A stretch of DNA of 64,000 nt from Clostridium beijerinckii (GCA_003129525.1 CP029329.1:1841501-1905500); one strand, 5' to 3'; positions 39,842 to 48,376 are shown, counted from the stretch's first letter. Program-made: numbers and translations. The notes: generated by a model not told the origin, from the sequence alone.

Positions 39842-40951
39842 ATGGAGAAAAAAACCAGTACAAAAGCAGCAAAGCCAAAAGATGATAAAAAAGATAAGAA
39901 CAGCAAGATGGTGGCTGTAAAAGAATTAATTGATAAAGGTAAAAAAAATGGTTCTTTAACATATAAAGAAATAATGGAAACAATGGATCACATTGATTTT
40001 AGTCCAGAACAAATAGAAAAGATATATGAAGTATTAGAACTGGCAAATGTTGAAATTATAGGTGATGTGAACGATACTGAGACTGCACATGAAGAAATTG
40101 ATTTATCAGTACCAGAAGGTATAGCAATAGATGATCCAGTTAGAATGTATTTAAAAGAAATTGGAAAAGTGCCTTTATTGTCGTCAGAACAAGAAATAAC
40201 ATATGCTATAGAAATTGAAGAAGGAAATCCAAAGGCTAAGAAAAAATTAGCAGAAGCTAATTTAAGATTAGTTGTAAGTATAGCTAAAAGATATGTTGGA
40301 AGAGGAATGTTATTCTTAGATTTAATTCAAGAAGGAAACCTTGGACTTATCAAAGCAGTTGAAAAATTTGATTATAGAAAAGGATTCAAATTTTCAACTT
40401 ATGCTACTTGGTGGATTAGGCAAGCAATAACAAGAGCTATTGCAGATCAAGCTAGAACAATTAGAATACCAGTTCACATGGTAGAAACTATAAATAAACT
40501 TATAAGAGTGCAAAGACAATTATTGCAAGAATTAGGTAGAGATCCATTCCCAGAAGAAATTTCGAAAGTTATGGAACTTCCAGTAGAAAAAGTTCGTGAG
40601 ATTCAAAAGATAGCTCAAGAACCGGTTTCATTAGAAACGCCGATAGGTGAAGAAGAAGATTCTCATTTAGGAGATTTTATTCCGGATGACGAAGCGCTAG
40701 CACCAGCTGAAGCTGCTGCATTTACAATGCTTAAGGAACAATTAATTAATGTATTAGATACTTTAACTCCTAGAGAAGAAAAAGTATTAAGACTAAGATT
40801 TGGACTTGATGATGGAAGAGCTAGGACTCTTGAAGAAGTAGGTAAAGAATTTAATGTTACAAGGGAAAGAATTAGACAAATTGAAGCTAAAGCTTTAAGA
40901 AAGCTAAGACACCCATCAAGAAGTAAAAAATTAAAAGATTATTTAGATTAA
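39842..40951 (+). CDS. rpoD: Primary sigma factor SigA (RpoD)
   Basis: The housekeeping sigma factor, 369 residues from ATG 39842 behind GGAAGGAGG. A Lys-rich N terminus and a short region 1.1 lead to region 1.2 ([16 protein letters not shown]), region 2 ([18 protein letters not shown]), region 3 and region 4 with the helix-turn-helix [20 protein letters not shown]. It reads the TTGACA/TATAAT promoters found throughout the window. Confidence 0.98.
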   Translation: MEKKTSTKAAKPKDDKKDKNSKMVAVKELIDKGKKNGSLTYKEIMETMDHIDFSPEQIEKIYEVLELANVEIIGDVNDTETAHEEIDLSVPEGIAIDDPVRMYLKEIGKVPLLSSEQEITYAIEIEEGNPKAKKKLAEANLRLVVSIAKRYVGRGMLFLDLIQEGNLGLIKAVEKFDYRKGFKFSTYATWWIRQAITRAIADQARTIRIPVHMVETINKLIRVQRQLLQELGRDPFPEEISKVMELPVEKVREIQKIAQEPVSLETPIGEEEDSHLGDFIPDDEALAPAEAAAFTMLKEQLINVLDTLTPREEKVLRLRFGLDDGRARTLEEVGKEFNVTRERIRQIEAKALRKLRHPSRSKKLKDYLD

Positions 40952-40956
40952 TAAAC

Positions 40957-40987
40957 AAGCACCTATAATATTTAGGTGCTTTCTTTT
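40957..40987 (+). terminator. Terminator after rpoD
   Basis: Stem AAGCACCTA/TAGGTGCTT followed by TCTTTT. Confidence 0.85.
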
Positions 40988-41130
40988 AAGTGAGACTCTA
41001 AATCTTTGATTTAGTCAGTCGAACTTACTCAGCGAACGCAGTGAGTCGAGTTTCCTTAAGTGAGAGTCCAAATCTATGATTTGGTTTCTCGAATTTAGTT
41101 AACTCGTGAATACGAGTTAACTTCCTTAAA
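40986..41130 (+). repeat. Modular hairpin-array repeat, copy E (two units)
   Basis: First unit: TAAGTGAGACTC, stem AAATC/GATTT, GTCGAACTTACT, stem around CAGCGAACGCAGTGAG, GTTTCCTTAAG. Second unit: GTGAGAGTCC, stem AAATC/GATTT, CTCGAATTTAG, stem TTAACTCGT/ACGAGTTAA, CTTCCTTAA. It is the clearest example of the repeat family. Confidence 0.7.
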
Positions 41131-41314
41131 AAGGATTTGGTCAGATATATAAGTGGGTATCTATATAGGGTTTATAACTAAAAATAATGACTATATATTA
41201 ATTATGATAGATTAATTATTTAAAAAAAGGATAATTAAAAAATACACAGTTATAATTGAGGAAACAAATTTTATGAACTTTAATTTTTAATTGAGTATTA
41301 GAAAGAGGCAAGTG

Positions 41315-42007
41315 ATGGAATTAAGTAAAAGATTAAATTGGATTATAGAAAAACTTGATAAAGTTGAAATTATTATGGATGTTGGAACAGATCATGGTTA
41401 TATACCTATTTATTTAGTTAAAAATGATATAGCTAAAAAGGTTATTGCATCAGATATAAATAAAGAACCTTTGAAAAAGGCAAAAATAAATGCATCTTTA
41501 GATGGAGTGTTAGATAAAATAGATTTGAGACTAGGCGGAGGATTAGTTCCTTTAAATAATAAAGAAGCTAATGCTGTAATAATTGCTGGAATGGGTGGTA
41601 ACCTAATTAGAGATATATTAGAAAATGATTTAAATAAAGTGAAAAATTTAGATTATTTAATACTTCAACCTGCCCAAAATCCTGAAGTTTTAAGAAAATA
41701 TTTATATAATAATAACTATGAAATTTTAGAAGAAGATATATGTTTAGATGAAAATAAGTATTATGAGATATTTAAAGTAAAATATAAAATTGGAGATTAT
41801 ATATTATTAGAAGATATATTCTATGAAATAAGTCCAACTATGTTAAGTAAAAAATTACCTTTATTTAAATCATATATAGAAAACAAAATTGAAAAGAATA
41901 AAAGAGTTATGGAATTTATTAAAGATAATACTGAACATGCAATAGAACGTAAAAACGAATTAAAAGAAAAAAATCAGAAATTAGAGAAATTATTAAAAAA
42001 TTTTTAG
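41315..42007 (+). CDS. trmK: tRNA (adenine22-N1)-methyltransferase
   Basis: TrmK makes m1A22 in tRNA. The product is 230 residues from ATG 41315 behind AGAGGCAAG; TTG 41291 is a longer alternative. The SAM site is IIMDVGTDHGYIPIYLV near residue 20, followed by AVIIAGMGGNLI and LILQPAQNPE. The C terminus is a coiled coil rich in Lys and Glu. In Firmicutes it is paired with the Nif3-like gene after rpoD, as here. Confidence 0.93.
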   Translation: MELSKRLNWIIEKLDKVEIIMDVGTDHGYIPIYLVKNDIAKKVIASDINKEPLKKAKINASLDGVLDKIDLRLGGGLVPLNNKEANAVIIAGMGGNLIRDILENDLNKVKNLDYLILQPAQNPEVLRKYLYNNNYEILEEDICLDENKYYEIFKVKYKIGDYILLEDIFYEISPTMLSKKLPLFKSYIENKIEKNKRVMEFIKDNTEHAIERKNELKEKNQKLEKLLKNF

Positions 42008-42018
42008 GTGGTGAAGTT

Positions 42019-42810
42019 ATGACTAAAGTAATAGATATAGCAAAAGAAATTGAAAAATTTGCTCCGAAACTTCTAATGGAAGATTATGATAATGTTGGAT
42101 TAATGGTTGGAGATGAGAATAAAGAAATAAAGAAAGTTTTGTTAGCCTTAGATTGTACAAATGAAGTGATTAAAGAAGCTATAAGCCTTAAGTATGACTT
42201 AATTATTACTCATCATCCACTTTTATTTAAAAGACCTAAGAATATAATCAAGGGAGATTTAATTGGAAATAAAGTTATTACTTTAGTTAAAGAAGATATA
42301 GCACTTTACTCATGTCATACAAATTTAGATAGTGCTAAAAATGGAATAAATCAAACTATAGTTAATATGTTAGGATTTAATTCAAGTGAAATAATTGAAC
42401 CTAATGAATCTGGAAAGTATAAAGATGGTGGGCTTGGAAGATTAGTAATACTAGAAAAAGAAATTTTACTGTGTGATGTCATAAAACTTGTTAAAGAGAA
42501 TTTGAATATAGAGAATATGAGAATCGTTAGAGGGTCTGAGAAAGTAAAAGTATTGGCAATAATAAATGGCAGTGGTCAAGACTTGTTTTATAAAGCAAAA
42601 AGTCTTGGAGCTGATTGTATAATAACTGGAGATACAACTTATCATTTTGCATCAGATTTTAAAGAAATGAAAATAAGTATCATAGATGCAGGACACTTTT
42701 CAACAGAATATCTTGTATTTCTAAAAACATTAGAATTTCTAAAAGAAAAGTTTATAGATATAGAATTTAGTGCTTCAGAAAAATGCAAGGACCCTTATGA
42801 TTTTATTTAG
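42019..42810 (+). CDS. Nif3-like dinuclear metal hydrolase
   Basis: The product is 263 residues of the Nif3/YqfO family, often annotated GTP cyclohydrolase I type 2; the actual activity is uncertain. The metal residues are in LIITHHPLLF (two His) and YSCHTNLDSAKNGIN, with GHFSTE near the C terminus. It has the short form, without the inserted PII-like domain seen in Bacillus YqfO. It lies 11 bp after trmK. Confidence 0.9.
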   Translation: MTKVIDIAKEIEKFAPKLLMEDYDNVGLMVGDENKEIKKVLLALDCTNEVIKEAISLKYDLIITHHPLLFKRPKNIIKGDLIGNKVITLVKEDIALYSCHTNLDSAKNGINQTIVNMLGFNSSEIIEPNESGKYKDGGLGRLVILEKEILLCDVIKLVKENLNIENMRIVRGSEKVKVLAIINGSGQDLFYKAKSLGADCIITGDTTYHFASDFKEMKISIIDAGHFSTEYLVFLKTLEFLKEKFIDIEFSASEKCKDPYDFI

Positions 42811-42859
42811 CAATATAGATATTCACAGTAAAAATCGTACTTATGAGTATAACTCACTG

Positions 42860-42891
42860 AAATAAGGGAGCATGCATTTGCTTCCTTATTT
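42860..42891 (+). terminator. Terminator after the Nif3-like gene
   Basis: AAATAAGG-GAGCA and TTGCTTCCTTATTT pair around a short loop; the 3' arm is T-rich. Confidence 0.6.
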
Positions 42892-43045
42892 CTGGTTGTG
42901 GATGGATATTCATCTTATAAGTATAAATTAGAAGATGGATATCTATATAGATAAACAAAGCAAAAATTACATATATAGATTAAATAACTAAAATATGACT
43001 CATATGCATATAATGATATTGTAATAATAATTTTGTGGGTGGGTT

Positions 43046-43351
43046 ATGAGCAAAGATGACGATTTTGCTAGCGGAGCTGGAGAAGAATTGAAGAAGGATA
43101 TAAAAAATATATATAAACATAGTAAAAGAGCAATTAAAGGTTTTTTTAGAGGAGGAAACAGAAGAAATAACTGTGGAAGAAGACCAAATTGGGGTCCACC
43201 ATTGTTCGCGTTTAAATCTCCACTTTTGATGTTACTTTGGCCTAAAATAATTGTTGCGGGAATAATACTTTTAACGCTGTTACTTTGTGGAGTAAGCTTA
43301 TATGGAGTAATAATAATATTATTATTAACATTAATATTTATTTTAATATAA
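43046..43351 (+). CDS. Small membrane protein upstream of rnpB
   Basis: Unrecognised, 101 residues. A charged, Lys/Gly/Arg/Asn-rich N-terminal half (FFRGGNRRNNCGRRPNWGPP) is followed by two hydrophobic helices (about 57-78 and 82-101) ending at the C terminus. GGGTGGGTT precedes the ATG. It stands alone. The positively charged N-terminal part should stay in the cytoplasm. Confidence 0.55.
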   Translation: MSKDDDFASGAGEELKKDIKNIYKHSKRAIKGFFRGGNRRNNCGRRPNWGPPLFAFKSPLLMLLWPKIIVAGIILLTLLLCGVSLYGVIIILLLTLIFILI

Positions 43352-43557
43352 AGTATATATCTTTTGAAATTTGCAATTTACAATGCATAATTGATTCCAT
43401 TTAGGATGTGCATTATGAGCAATTGAAGAACAAACTACTAGATCATTTAATATAATTAATATATTAAAAATTAACAAATTAGGATACTAATTTATTTTAT
43501 AACATATATTTAATTAAAATTTCATTTGTATAATTTAAAAAAGTATGTTAAGATAAA

Positions 43558-43911
43558 TCTTGCGAGTGAGACGTGCAATCGCTGCTAGACTAGATCTAGG
43601 AGAGGAAAGTCCGAGCTCCATAGGGCAGGGTGCTGGCTAACGACCAGTCAAGGCGACTTGAAGGAAAGTGCAACAGAGATATACCGCCTAAGTTTTACTT
43701 AGGTAAGGGTGGAAAGGTGATGGTAAGAGCTCACCAGCGTGATGGAGACTTCACGGCTATGTAAACCCCACTTGGAGCAAGACCGAATAGAGAGGCATTA
43801 AGGGGCTGCCCGTCCCGCCTCCGGGTGCGTCGCTTGAGTCTAATGGCAACATTAGACCTAGATAGATGATTGCTTAATACAGAACTCGGCTTATGGCTTA
43901 TCTCGCATTAC
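43558..43911 (+). ncRNA. rnpB: RNase P RNA (type A-like catalytic RNA)
   Basis: The catalytic RNA of RNase P, which trims tRNA 5' leaders. The conserved core GAGGAAAGTCCGAGCTCC (CR-I) lies at 43600. ACAGAGATATACCGCC, GGTAAGGGTGGAAAGGTG, AGACCGAATAGAGAGGC and the 3' core ACAGAACTCGGCTTAT (CR-V) occur in the correct order. TGCGAG (43561) and CTCGCA (43902) close P1. Ends are estimated from P1. Confidence 0.96.
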
Positions 43912-43912
43912 T

Positions 43913-43979
43913 AAAATAGCTACATTGGAGATGATGAAGTGTAAAACTTCCACTATTCTTCCACTGGCTATTTTTTTTT
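43913..43979 (+). terminator. rnpB terminator overlapping the integrase 3' end
   Basis: AAAATAGC (43913) and GCTATTTT (43967) pair, with an inner hairpin, followed by nine T. The T run is the Lys codons of the integrase tail read from the other strand, and the integrase stop codon lies in the 3' arm. Confidence 0.75.
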
Positions 43980-45128
43980 GTTTGGAGAGAATAAATCTGA
44001 TAGTTTTTTACTTGCAGATTTCTGCATTTCAGTTGTAACATGGGAATAGATATTTAATGTTGTGCCAATATCTGAATGTCCTAATCTTTCTTGAATGATT
44101 TTAAAATCAACTCCTTGTTCTAAAAGTAAAGTGGCATTCGTATGTCTTAAATCATGGAAGCGAACTCGTTTATTTATTCCTGAATCCTTTGATAATCGAT
44201 TGAATTTTAATGTAAAGTAATTTGGATGAATATATTTCCCAGACTCCCAGGTAAAAACGAAATTACAAAGTCTATTGTTAAATATATTAGTTTCATATAA
44301 TTCACCATATTTTGCTTTGTTTGAAGCTTGGAGTTCTTTATGATCTTTAAGCTTTTGAAGAATTTCATCTGATACATAAATATTTCTTCGACTTTCTGAA
44401 GTTTTAGGAGTACCAAGTTCAACAGATGTATTTATATAAATGAGATTATTTTGTATTTTAATTATATTATTTTCGAAGTCTATGTTTTCCCATTCTAATC
44501 CTGCAACTTCTCCACGCCTTAGACCAAGTTCAATAGTAACCATTAATACTAATTCAAATATATAGTTACCATATATAGTTTTATCTAAATGATTTATCAT
44601 AATATTAAACTCATCTATGGTTAATATATTGGCAATAAATTTATCTCTACGAGGTCTTTCTACAAATCTGCATATATTATCATTGACCACTTGTAATTTT
44701 ACAGCTCTATTAAGAGAAGTATTGATGACACCAAAAATTGTTTGAAGTGTAGTATTACTTAAGCCTTTCTTTTTTTCAGAATTAATTAGATTTTCTATTA
44801 ACATTGGCTTAATATCTTTCAGTAAATATTGTCCAAGATAGGGTTTAACATTATTGGTATAGAGTTCCTTGTAGCGGACATATGTATTTATTTTTCTATT
44901 TTGTTTTATATAGTTTTCGAGCCAATCATCAACATATTCATCATATTTTAATTTATGTGGTTCAACATAGCCATTGTTATACTTATATAGTGCTTTATTT
45001 AAAGCTTCCTCAGCCTCTGGTTTGGTTTTGCCACCACTTCGTTCAATACGTTTCCTTTTCCCTCCTATATCGATGATATCAAAATAATAATACCACCTAT
45101 TTCCTTTCTTTCTAACACTTCCTTGCAT
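43968..45128 (-). CDS. Tyrosine site-specific integrase
   Basis: Phage-type integrase, 386 residues. An N-terminal AP2-like arm-binding domain (GSVRKKGNRWYYYFDI) leads to a SAM-like core-binding domain (about 60-155) and the catalytic domain. The full catalytic set is visible: R204 (GLRRGE), K242, H325-x2-R328 (HDLRH), H351 (LGHSD) and Y361. It should integrate and excise the element that follows. Its stop lies in the rnpB terminator, so integration was close to the rnpB 3' end. It overlaps the small ORF upstream by 17 bp. Confidence 0.95.
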   Translation of the reverse strand: MQGSVRKKGNRWYYYFDIIDIGGKRKRIERSGGKTKPEAEEALNKALYKYNNGYVEPHKLKYDEYVDDWLENYIKQNRKINTYVRYKELYTNNVKPYLGQYLLKDIKPMLIENLINSEKKKGLSNTTLQTIFGVINTSLNRAVKLQVVNDNICRFVERPRRDKFIANILTIDEFNIMINHLDKTIYGNYIFELVLMVTIELGLRRGEVAGLEWENIDFENNIIKIQNNLIYINTSVELGTPKTSESRRNIYVSDEILQKLKDHKELQASNKAKYGELYETNIFNNRLCNFVFTWESGKYIHPNYFTLKFNRLSKDSGINKRVRFHDLRHTNATLLLEQGVDFKIIQERLGHSDIGTTLNIYSHVTTEMQKSASKKLSDLFSPNKKK

Positions 45129-45288
45129 GTTTTAACACCTCCACGTTAGATAGTATTTCACAATCTATAGTATTTTTATCCAATAAACTTTTATCTTTAT
45201 CTAATATACAATTTTCTTTTTCGTCTATCATCCTTTTATAAACAACATCATTATTAATTCTTATATTTAAAATATACTTCCATGGCAT
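45112..45288 (-). CDS. 58-residue ORF coupled to the integrase
   Basis: On the - strand ATG at 45288 follows a strong site (AGGGGGAAG). The product begins MPWKYILNIRINNDVVYKRM and is acidic in the middle. It ends inside the integrase reading frame (overlap 45112-45128), typical of translational coupling. No family is recognised. A role in directionality or regulation of the integrase is possible but not shown. Confidence 0.5.
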   Translation of the reverse strand: MPWKYILNIRINNDVVYKRMIDEKENCILDKDKSLLDKNTIDCEILSNVEVLKHARKC

Positions 45289-45311
45289 TAAAACTTCCCC
45301 CTAACGCAAAC

Positions 45312-45325
45312 CGAACTTCTGTTCT
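45312..45325 (-). promoter_or_regulatory. LexA/SOS-box-like site before the integrase operon
   Basis: The + strand reads CGAACTTCTGTTCT, matching the Gram-positive SOS consensus CGAAC-N4-GTTCG at nine of ten defined positions. It lies about 25 bp upstream of the 58-residue ORF and could make the integrase operon DNA-damage-inducible. Confidence 0.6.
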
Positions 45326-45437
45326 GAGGAAAATTATACCATTATTAAATTTTAATTTCAATATTTTGGAATAGAAATTTAATTTTTTAGAAGAAAATAT
45401 AAATATATAATAATATTAAGTCAAAAATAGTATAAAA

Positions 45438-45465
45438 AAACTATAGATAAAAATCTATAGCCTAT
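45438..45465. terminator. Terminator after the cI-like gene
   Basis: Perfect stem CTATAGAT/ATCTATAG with an AAAA loop. A T run follows on the - strand. It ends the repressor transcript. Confidence 0.75.
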
Positions 45466-45475
45466 TTTAATTGCA

Positions 45476-45850
45476 TTATTTTTTCTTAGAGTTTTCTATT
45501 AATTTTTTCACATCTAATCCAACTGCATCTAGTTGTCTAATAATATTTTGAACATCTTCAGCAGTTAATTCATGAGGATATCCCTTGTCAATTTCTATTT
45601 CTATAGTTTGATTATGTAACATTCCAGAGTATACTTTTGAAAGTTTATCATCAGTTCTACCTAATAGGTAATCTGTACTACAATCAAAATAATCAGCAAT
45701 TTTAATTAGTACATCATCCTTAGGAAATCTATTTCCTTTTTCCCAATTCGTAATTGTTGCAGGTTCAACGCTCATAAGTTTAGCAAAGTCTTTGCTTAAT
45801 AATCCTTTTTCTTCACGAAGCTCTTTAAGCCTAATAGGAAATTTACTCAT
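45476..45850 (-). CDS. cI-like XRE repressor
   Basis: The product is 124 residues. The N-terminal HTH_XRE domain (residues 6-60) has LSKDFAKLMSVEPATITNWEKG as the helix-turn-helix and FDCSTDYLLGRTD after it. The short C-terminal part is helical, without a peptidase domain, so LexA-like self-cleavage is not expected. It diverges from a Cro-like gene across an operator region, the layout of a lysogeny switch. Confidence 0.88.
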   Translation of the reverse strand: MSKFPIRLKELREEKGLLSKDFAKLMSVEPATITNWEKGNRFPKDDVLIKIADYFDCSTDYLLGRTDDKLSKVYSGMLHNQTIEIEIDKGYPHELTAEDVQNIIRQLDAVGLDVKKLIENSKKK

Positions 45851-45865
45851 ATTATCACCACCCTA

Positions 45866-46035
45866 TACTTTATAAACAATTTGCTAACTACTATTATAAA
45901 CTATTTGCTAATTAATAAACACTAAATTAACTAAAAGAAAAATATGTTTTATAAAATTAGATTAAACATATTGAAATTAACTAAATGATAATTTATAATA
46001 AAATTAAATTAGCAATGTGATAATTATAAAATGTG
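45866..46035. promoter_or_regulatory. Lysis-lysogeny-type operator region
   Basis: Between the divergent regulators, TATAAACAATTTGCTAACTA (from 45872) and the very similar TATAAACTATTTGCTAATTA (from 45897) repeat with 25-bp spacing. An inverted TTAGCAA occurs at 46009. These are likely binding sites for the cI-like and Cro-like proteins. The remainder of the 254-bp gap is AT-rich promoter-like DNA. Confidence 0.5.
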
Positions 46036-46104
46036 AATTATCATAGTGTTAATTTTGGAGAGAACTCTGATTAAGATTTAGATGATTGAAAAGGGGAATG
46101 AGAA

Positions 46105-46329
46105 ATGTATAGTAAACTAAAAGGTCTTATGGTAGAAAAAAGAATTACTCAACAAGAATTAGCACAAATACTAAAAATAACTGCAAGTGCATTAAATTTT
46201 AAAATAAACGGTAGATCTGACTTTAGCGTAACAGAGGCTAAATTGGTTTCAAGTTTTTTTGGAAAAACAATAGAAGAAATATTTATTATTGATGAAGTCA
46301 ATAAAATGAAAACTGTTAAAAATGTTTAA
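46105..46329 (+). CDS. Cro-like XRE regulator
   Basis: The product is 74 residues, essentially one HTH_XRE domain: RITQQELAQILKITASALNFKING is the helix-turn-helix. It matches small phage early regulators that oppose a cI-type repressor. AAAAGGGG lies upstream of ATG 46105. First gene of the rightward (early) operon. Confidence 0.85.
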   Translation: MYSKLKGLMVEKRITQQELAQILKITASALNFKINGRSDFSVTEAKLVSSFFGKTIEEIFIIDEVNKMKTVKNV

Positions 46330-46370
46330 CATAACTAGAAAAGGAGAAATAGGAAGATCAAGGCTTAGAT

Positions 46371-46475
46371 GTGATTTGTAAATTAAGCGAAGCACTTGGG
46401 ATAATGAAAAATAAACTTATAGGAGTAAAAACTCCACAAGAAAAGATTCACTTTATAAGGGGAGAATCATGGTAA
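46371..46475 (+). CDS. Possible 34-residue ORF in the early operon
   Basis: A GTG start at 46371 gives an open frame (MICKLSEALGIMKNKLIGVK, then TPQEKIHFIRGESW) between the Cro-like and excisionase-like genes. AGGAG lies well upstream, so the start is uncertain. Small proteins are common here in phages. No similarity is recognised. Confidence 0.3.
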   Translation: MICKLSEALGIMKNKLIGVKTPQEKIHFIRGESW

Positions 46476-46494
46476 TGAGAATAGGGGGATTAGG

Positions 46495-46716
46495 ATGGAG
46501 CCAGTTTTATATACTGTAACTGAAGCAGCAGAGTTATTAAAAGTTAATAGAAATTCTGTATATGATCTACTAAAGAATAATGTAATACGAGGTTTAAAGC
46601 TTGGGAGTCTAAAAATAACCAGGACAGAATTAATTAAGTTTTTAGAAGAGAACAATGGAAAGGATTTATCTAATTTAGAAGATATTAAAGATTTGACTTT
46701 TGAGAGGGATCAATAG
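46495..46716 (+). CDS. Excisionase-family HTH protein
   Basis: A 73-residue HTH_17/MerR-like domain: YTVTEAAELLKVNRNSVYDLLKNNVIRGLKLGSLKITRTEL. This family includes Xis proteins that bind near att sites and direct excision. GGGGGATTAG precedes the ATG. It could be the partner of the integrase or a small transcription factor. Confidence 0.78.
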   Translation: MEPVLYTVTEAAELLKVNRNSVYDLLKNNVIRGLKLGSLKITRTELIKFLEENNGKDLSNLEDIKDLTFERDQ

Positions 46717-46798
46717 TTATTTAAGTATTGATCCAAGATAGTAGAATGAATTCATTTCCATGCATATAGTTAATGATTTTAGAAAGAAGGGATTTAGA

Positions 46799-46990
46799 AT
46801 GATTAGAAAATTTGAGGGGTTAACGGCTAATGATTTAATTGAAATATTAAAAAGTTATCCAAGGGATGCAAAAGTATGCACTCAAATGCTAGGAGAAAAT
46901 TTTCCGGTTAAACAAGTAGAAGAGTGTATTTATTATGATTTTCAAAATGGAAAAAGAGTGCAGCAGCATAAAGGAATTTTAATAAAATAA
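46799..46990 (+). CDS. Small phage-type protein, unknown function
   Basis: A 63-residue product from ATG 46799, preceded by AAGAAGG; ATG 46760 has no site. It begins MIRKFEGLTANDLIEILKSY, with a pattern (FEGLTANDLIEILKSYPRDAKV) seen in small phage proteins of unknown role. It lies in line with the early operon. Confidence 0.5.
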   Translation: MIRKFEGLTANDLIEILKSYPRDAKVCTQMLGENFPVKQVEECIYYDFQNGKRVQQHKGILIK

Positions 46991-47016
46991 TATGAAATTG
47001 TAAATGAGGAGGAAGA

Positions 47017-47145
47017 GTGAATTTTAAAGTCTTCAAATGTTATATCTATGTTTGTAATTCAATTGGATTAACTCCATCATGGAATGGCCTTGAAAGGTTT
47101 AGAAAATTTTATTTATGGGAGCGTGAAAATAATGGCAGATATTAA
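47017..47145 (+). CDS. 42-residue ORF coupled to the replisome organizer
   Basis: A GTG start at 47017 directly after GAGGAGGAAGA, one of the best ribosome sites in the window. The product contains SIGLTPSWNGLERFRKFYLW, rich in aromatic residues, and two cysteines. It ends 14 bp inside the next gene, which has a poor ribosome site of its own, so translational coupling is likely. No family is recognised. Confidence 0.5.
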   Translation: MNFKVFKCYIYVCNSIGLTPSWNGLERFRKFYLWERENNGRY

Positions 47146-48376
47146 ATGGATTAAATTAGCTACTGGTATGCCTGATGATGAAAAAATGAAATTAATAGAT
47201 GCAATGCCGGAGAGAGATACAGTTTACTATTTATGGATAAGATTACTTATACAAGCTGCTAAGACTAACGCTGACGGTGAGATATTCTTATCAGAGGATA
47301 TGCCGTACACTGATAAAATGCTTGCAGTAATATTTTCTAGACCTTTAGCATCTATAAAACTTGCATTAAAAACATTATCGCGTCTTGGGATGATTGAAAT
47401 AACTTCTGATAAAGTAATTAGAATTGTAAACTGGGATAAGCATCAAAACATAGAAGGAATGGAAAGGGTTCGTGAGCAAAATAGAAAAAGAGCTGAGAAC
47501 CATAGAGAAAAGAAGAAACAAGAGAAGAAAGATTCTAAAAGTAATAATGAAGAAACTTATGAAGATGAAGTCTTAGAAGAAAATAAAGATTTAGAAGAGA
47601 AGAATGATTTACAAAAAAATAAAACTCTGGATGAAAATGAATCATTAGAAAATTTACAAACTAGTGAGGAAGCTTCTACAAATGCTATTAATGATGAAAA
47701 AACTAATACTGCTACTAATGAAGCTGGCAGTAATAACATTGTAGAAACTGGTGATAATGATTGCGATGTTACTAAAAATACTAGTAACGTTACGCAAAAC
47801 GAAAGTAACGTCAAAGTAACGGAACAGAATAAGAAAGAGATAGAGAATAAGAAAAAGAATAAGAAAGAGAAAAAAGAGATAGATAAAGATACAGAGAGTA
47901 AAAAGAGTACTTATGACGTAAATAATAAAAACTCAGCTTGTGGTGAAGAAGTGAGCCAGTCTAGTCTCTTTGAACAGCGTAATAATACTAAAAGTGAATC
48001 AGGAGAAGAGGCGGATATAAATCTTAAAGCTTTAGAGCTTATGCAGTACCATGAAAAAATAACAGGAAAAGTTGGTGGATGTGACTATGTTGCACTTAGA
48101 TCAGCTATTAATCTTCATGGAGAAAAGAGAGTTAAGATGGCCATGGATATAGGCTTTGAAAAAAGCTGTCCGGAAATAAAGTATGCAATTGGCATATTAA
48201 AAAACTGGAGAAGAGATGGGTATCCTAAAGATGATATGGAGGTGAAGACAAATGGGTTTAGAAGTACTGGAAAGAGTAACACAACAGATAAAAATGAATT
48301 TGCAGGATTCAAGCCAAAGGAACCACGAAAACTTACAGAAGCTGAACGAAAGAAGGCAGATGCAAACCTCATATAA
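47132..48376 (+). CDS. Phage replisome organizer (DnaD-like)
   Basis: The product is 414 residues from ATG 47132. Residues 1-100 form a winged-helix N-terminal domain (IKWIKLATGMPDDEKMKLID and IRIVNWDKHQN), as in phage replisome organizers. A very long Glu/Asn/Lys/Thr-rich linker (about 110-275) follows, then a DnaD C-terminal-like domain (about 300-375, ALELMQYHEKITGK and GILKNWRRDGYP). It should bind the element's origin and recruit the helicase loader encoded next. Its 3' end overlaps that gene by 17 bp. Confidence 0.85.
   Translation: MADIKWIKLATGMPDDEKMKLIDAMPERDTVYYLWIRLLIQAAKTNADGEIFLSEDMPYTDKMLAVIFSRPLASIKLALKTLSRLGMIEITSDKVIRIVNWDKHQNIEGMERVREQNRKRAENHREKKKQEKKDSKSNNEETYEDEVLEENKDLEEKNDLQKNKTLDENESLENLQTSEEASTNAINDEKTNTATNEAGSNNIVETGDNDCDVTKNTSNVTQNESNVKVTEQNKKEIENKKKNKKEKKEIDKDTESKKSTYDVNNKNSACGEEVSQSSLFEQRNNTKSESGEEADINLKALELMQYHEKITGKVGGCDYVALRSAINLHGEKRVKMAMDIGFEKSCPEIKYAIGILKNWRRDGYPKDDMEVKTNGFRSTGKSNTTDKNEFAGFKPKEPRKLTEAERKKADANLI

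Noticed and set aside
40986..41130. Regular palindromes in the hairpin arrays that might be CRISPR repeats or tandem tRNA-like genes.
   Set aside because: Palindromes differ in sequence while the linkers are constant, the opposite of CRISPR. No cloverleaf or TTCGAATC-type T arm fits.
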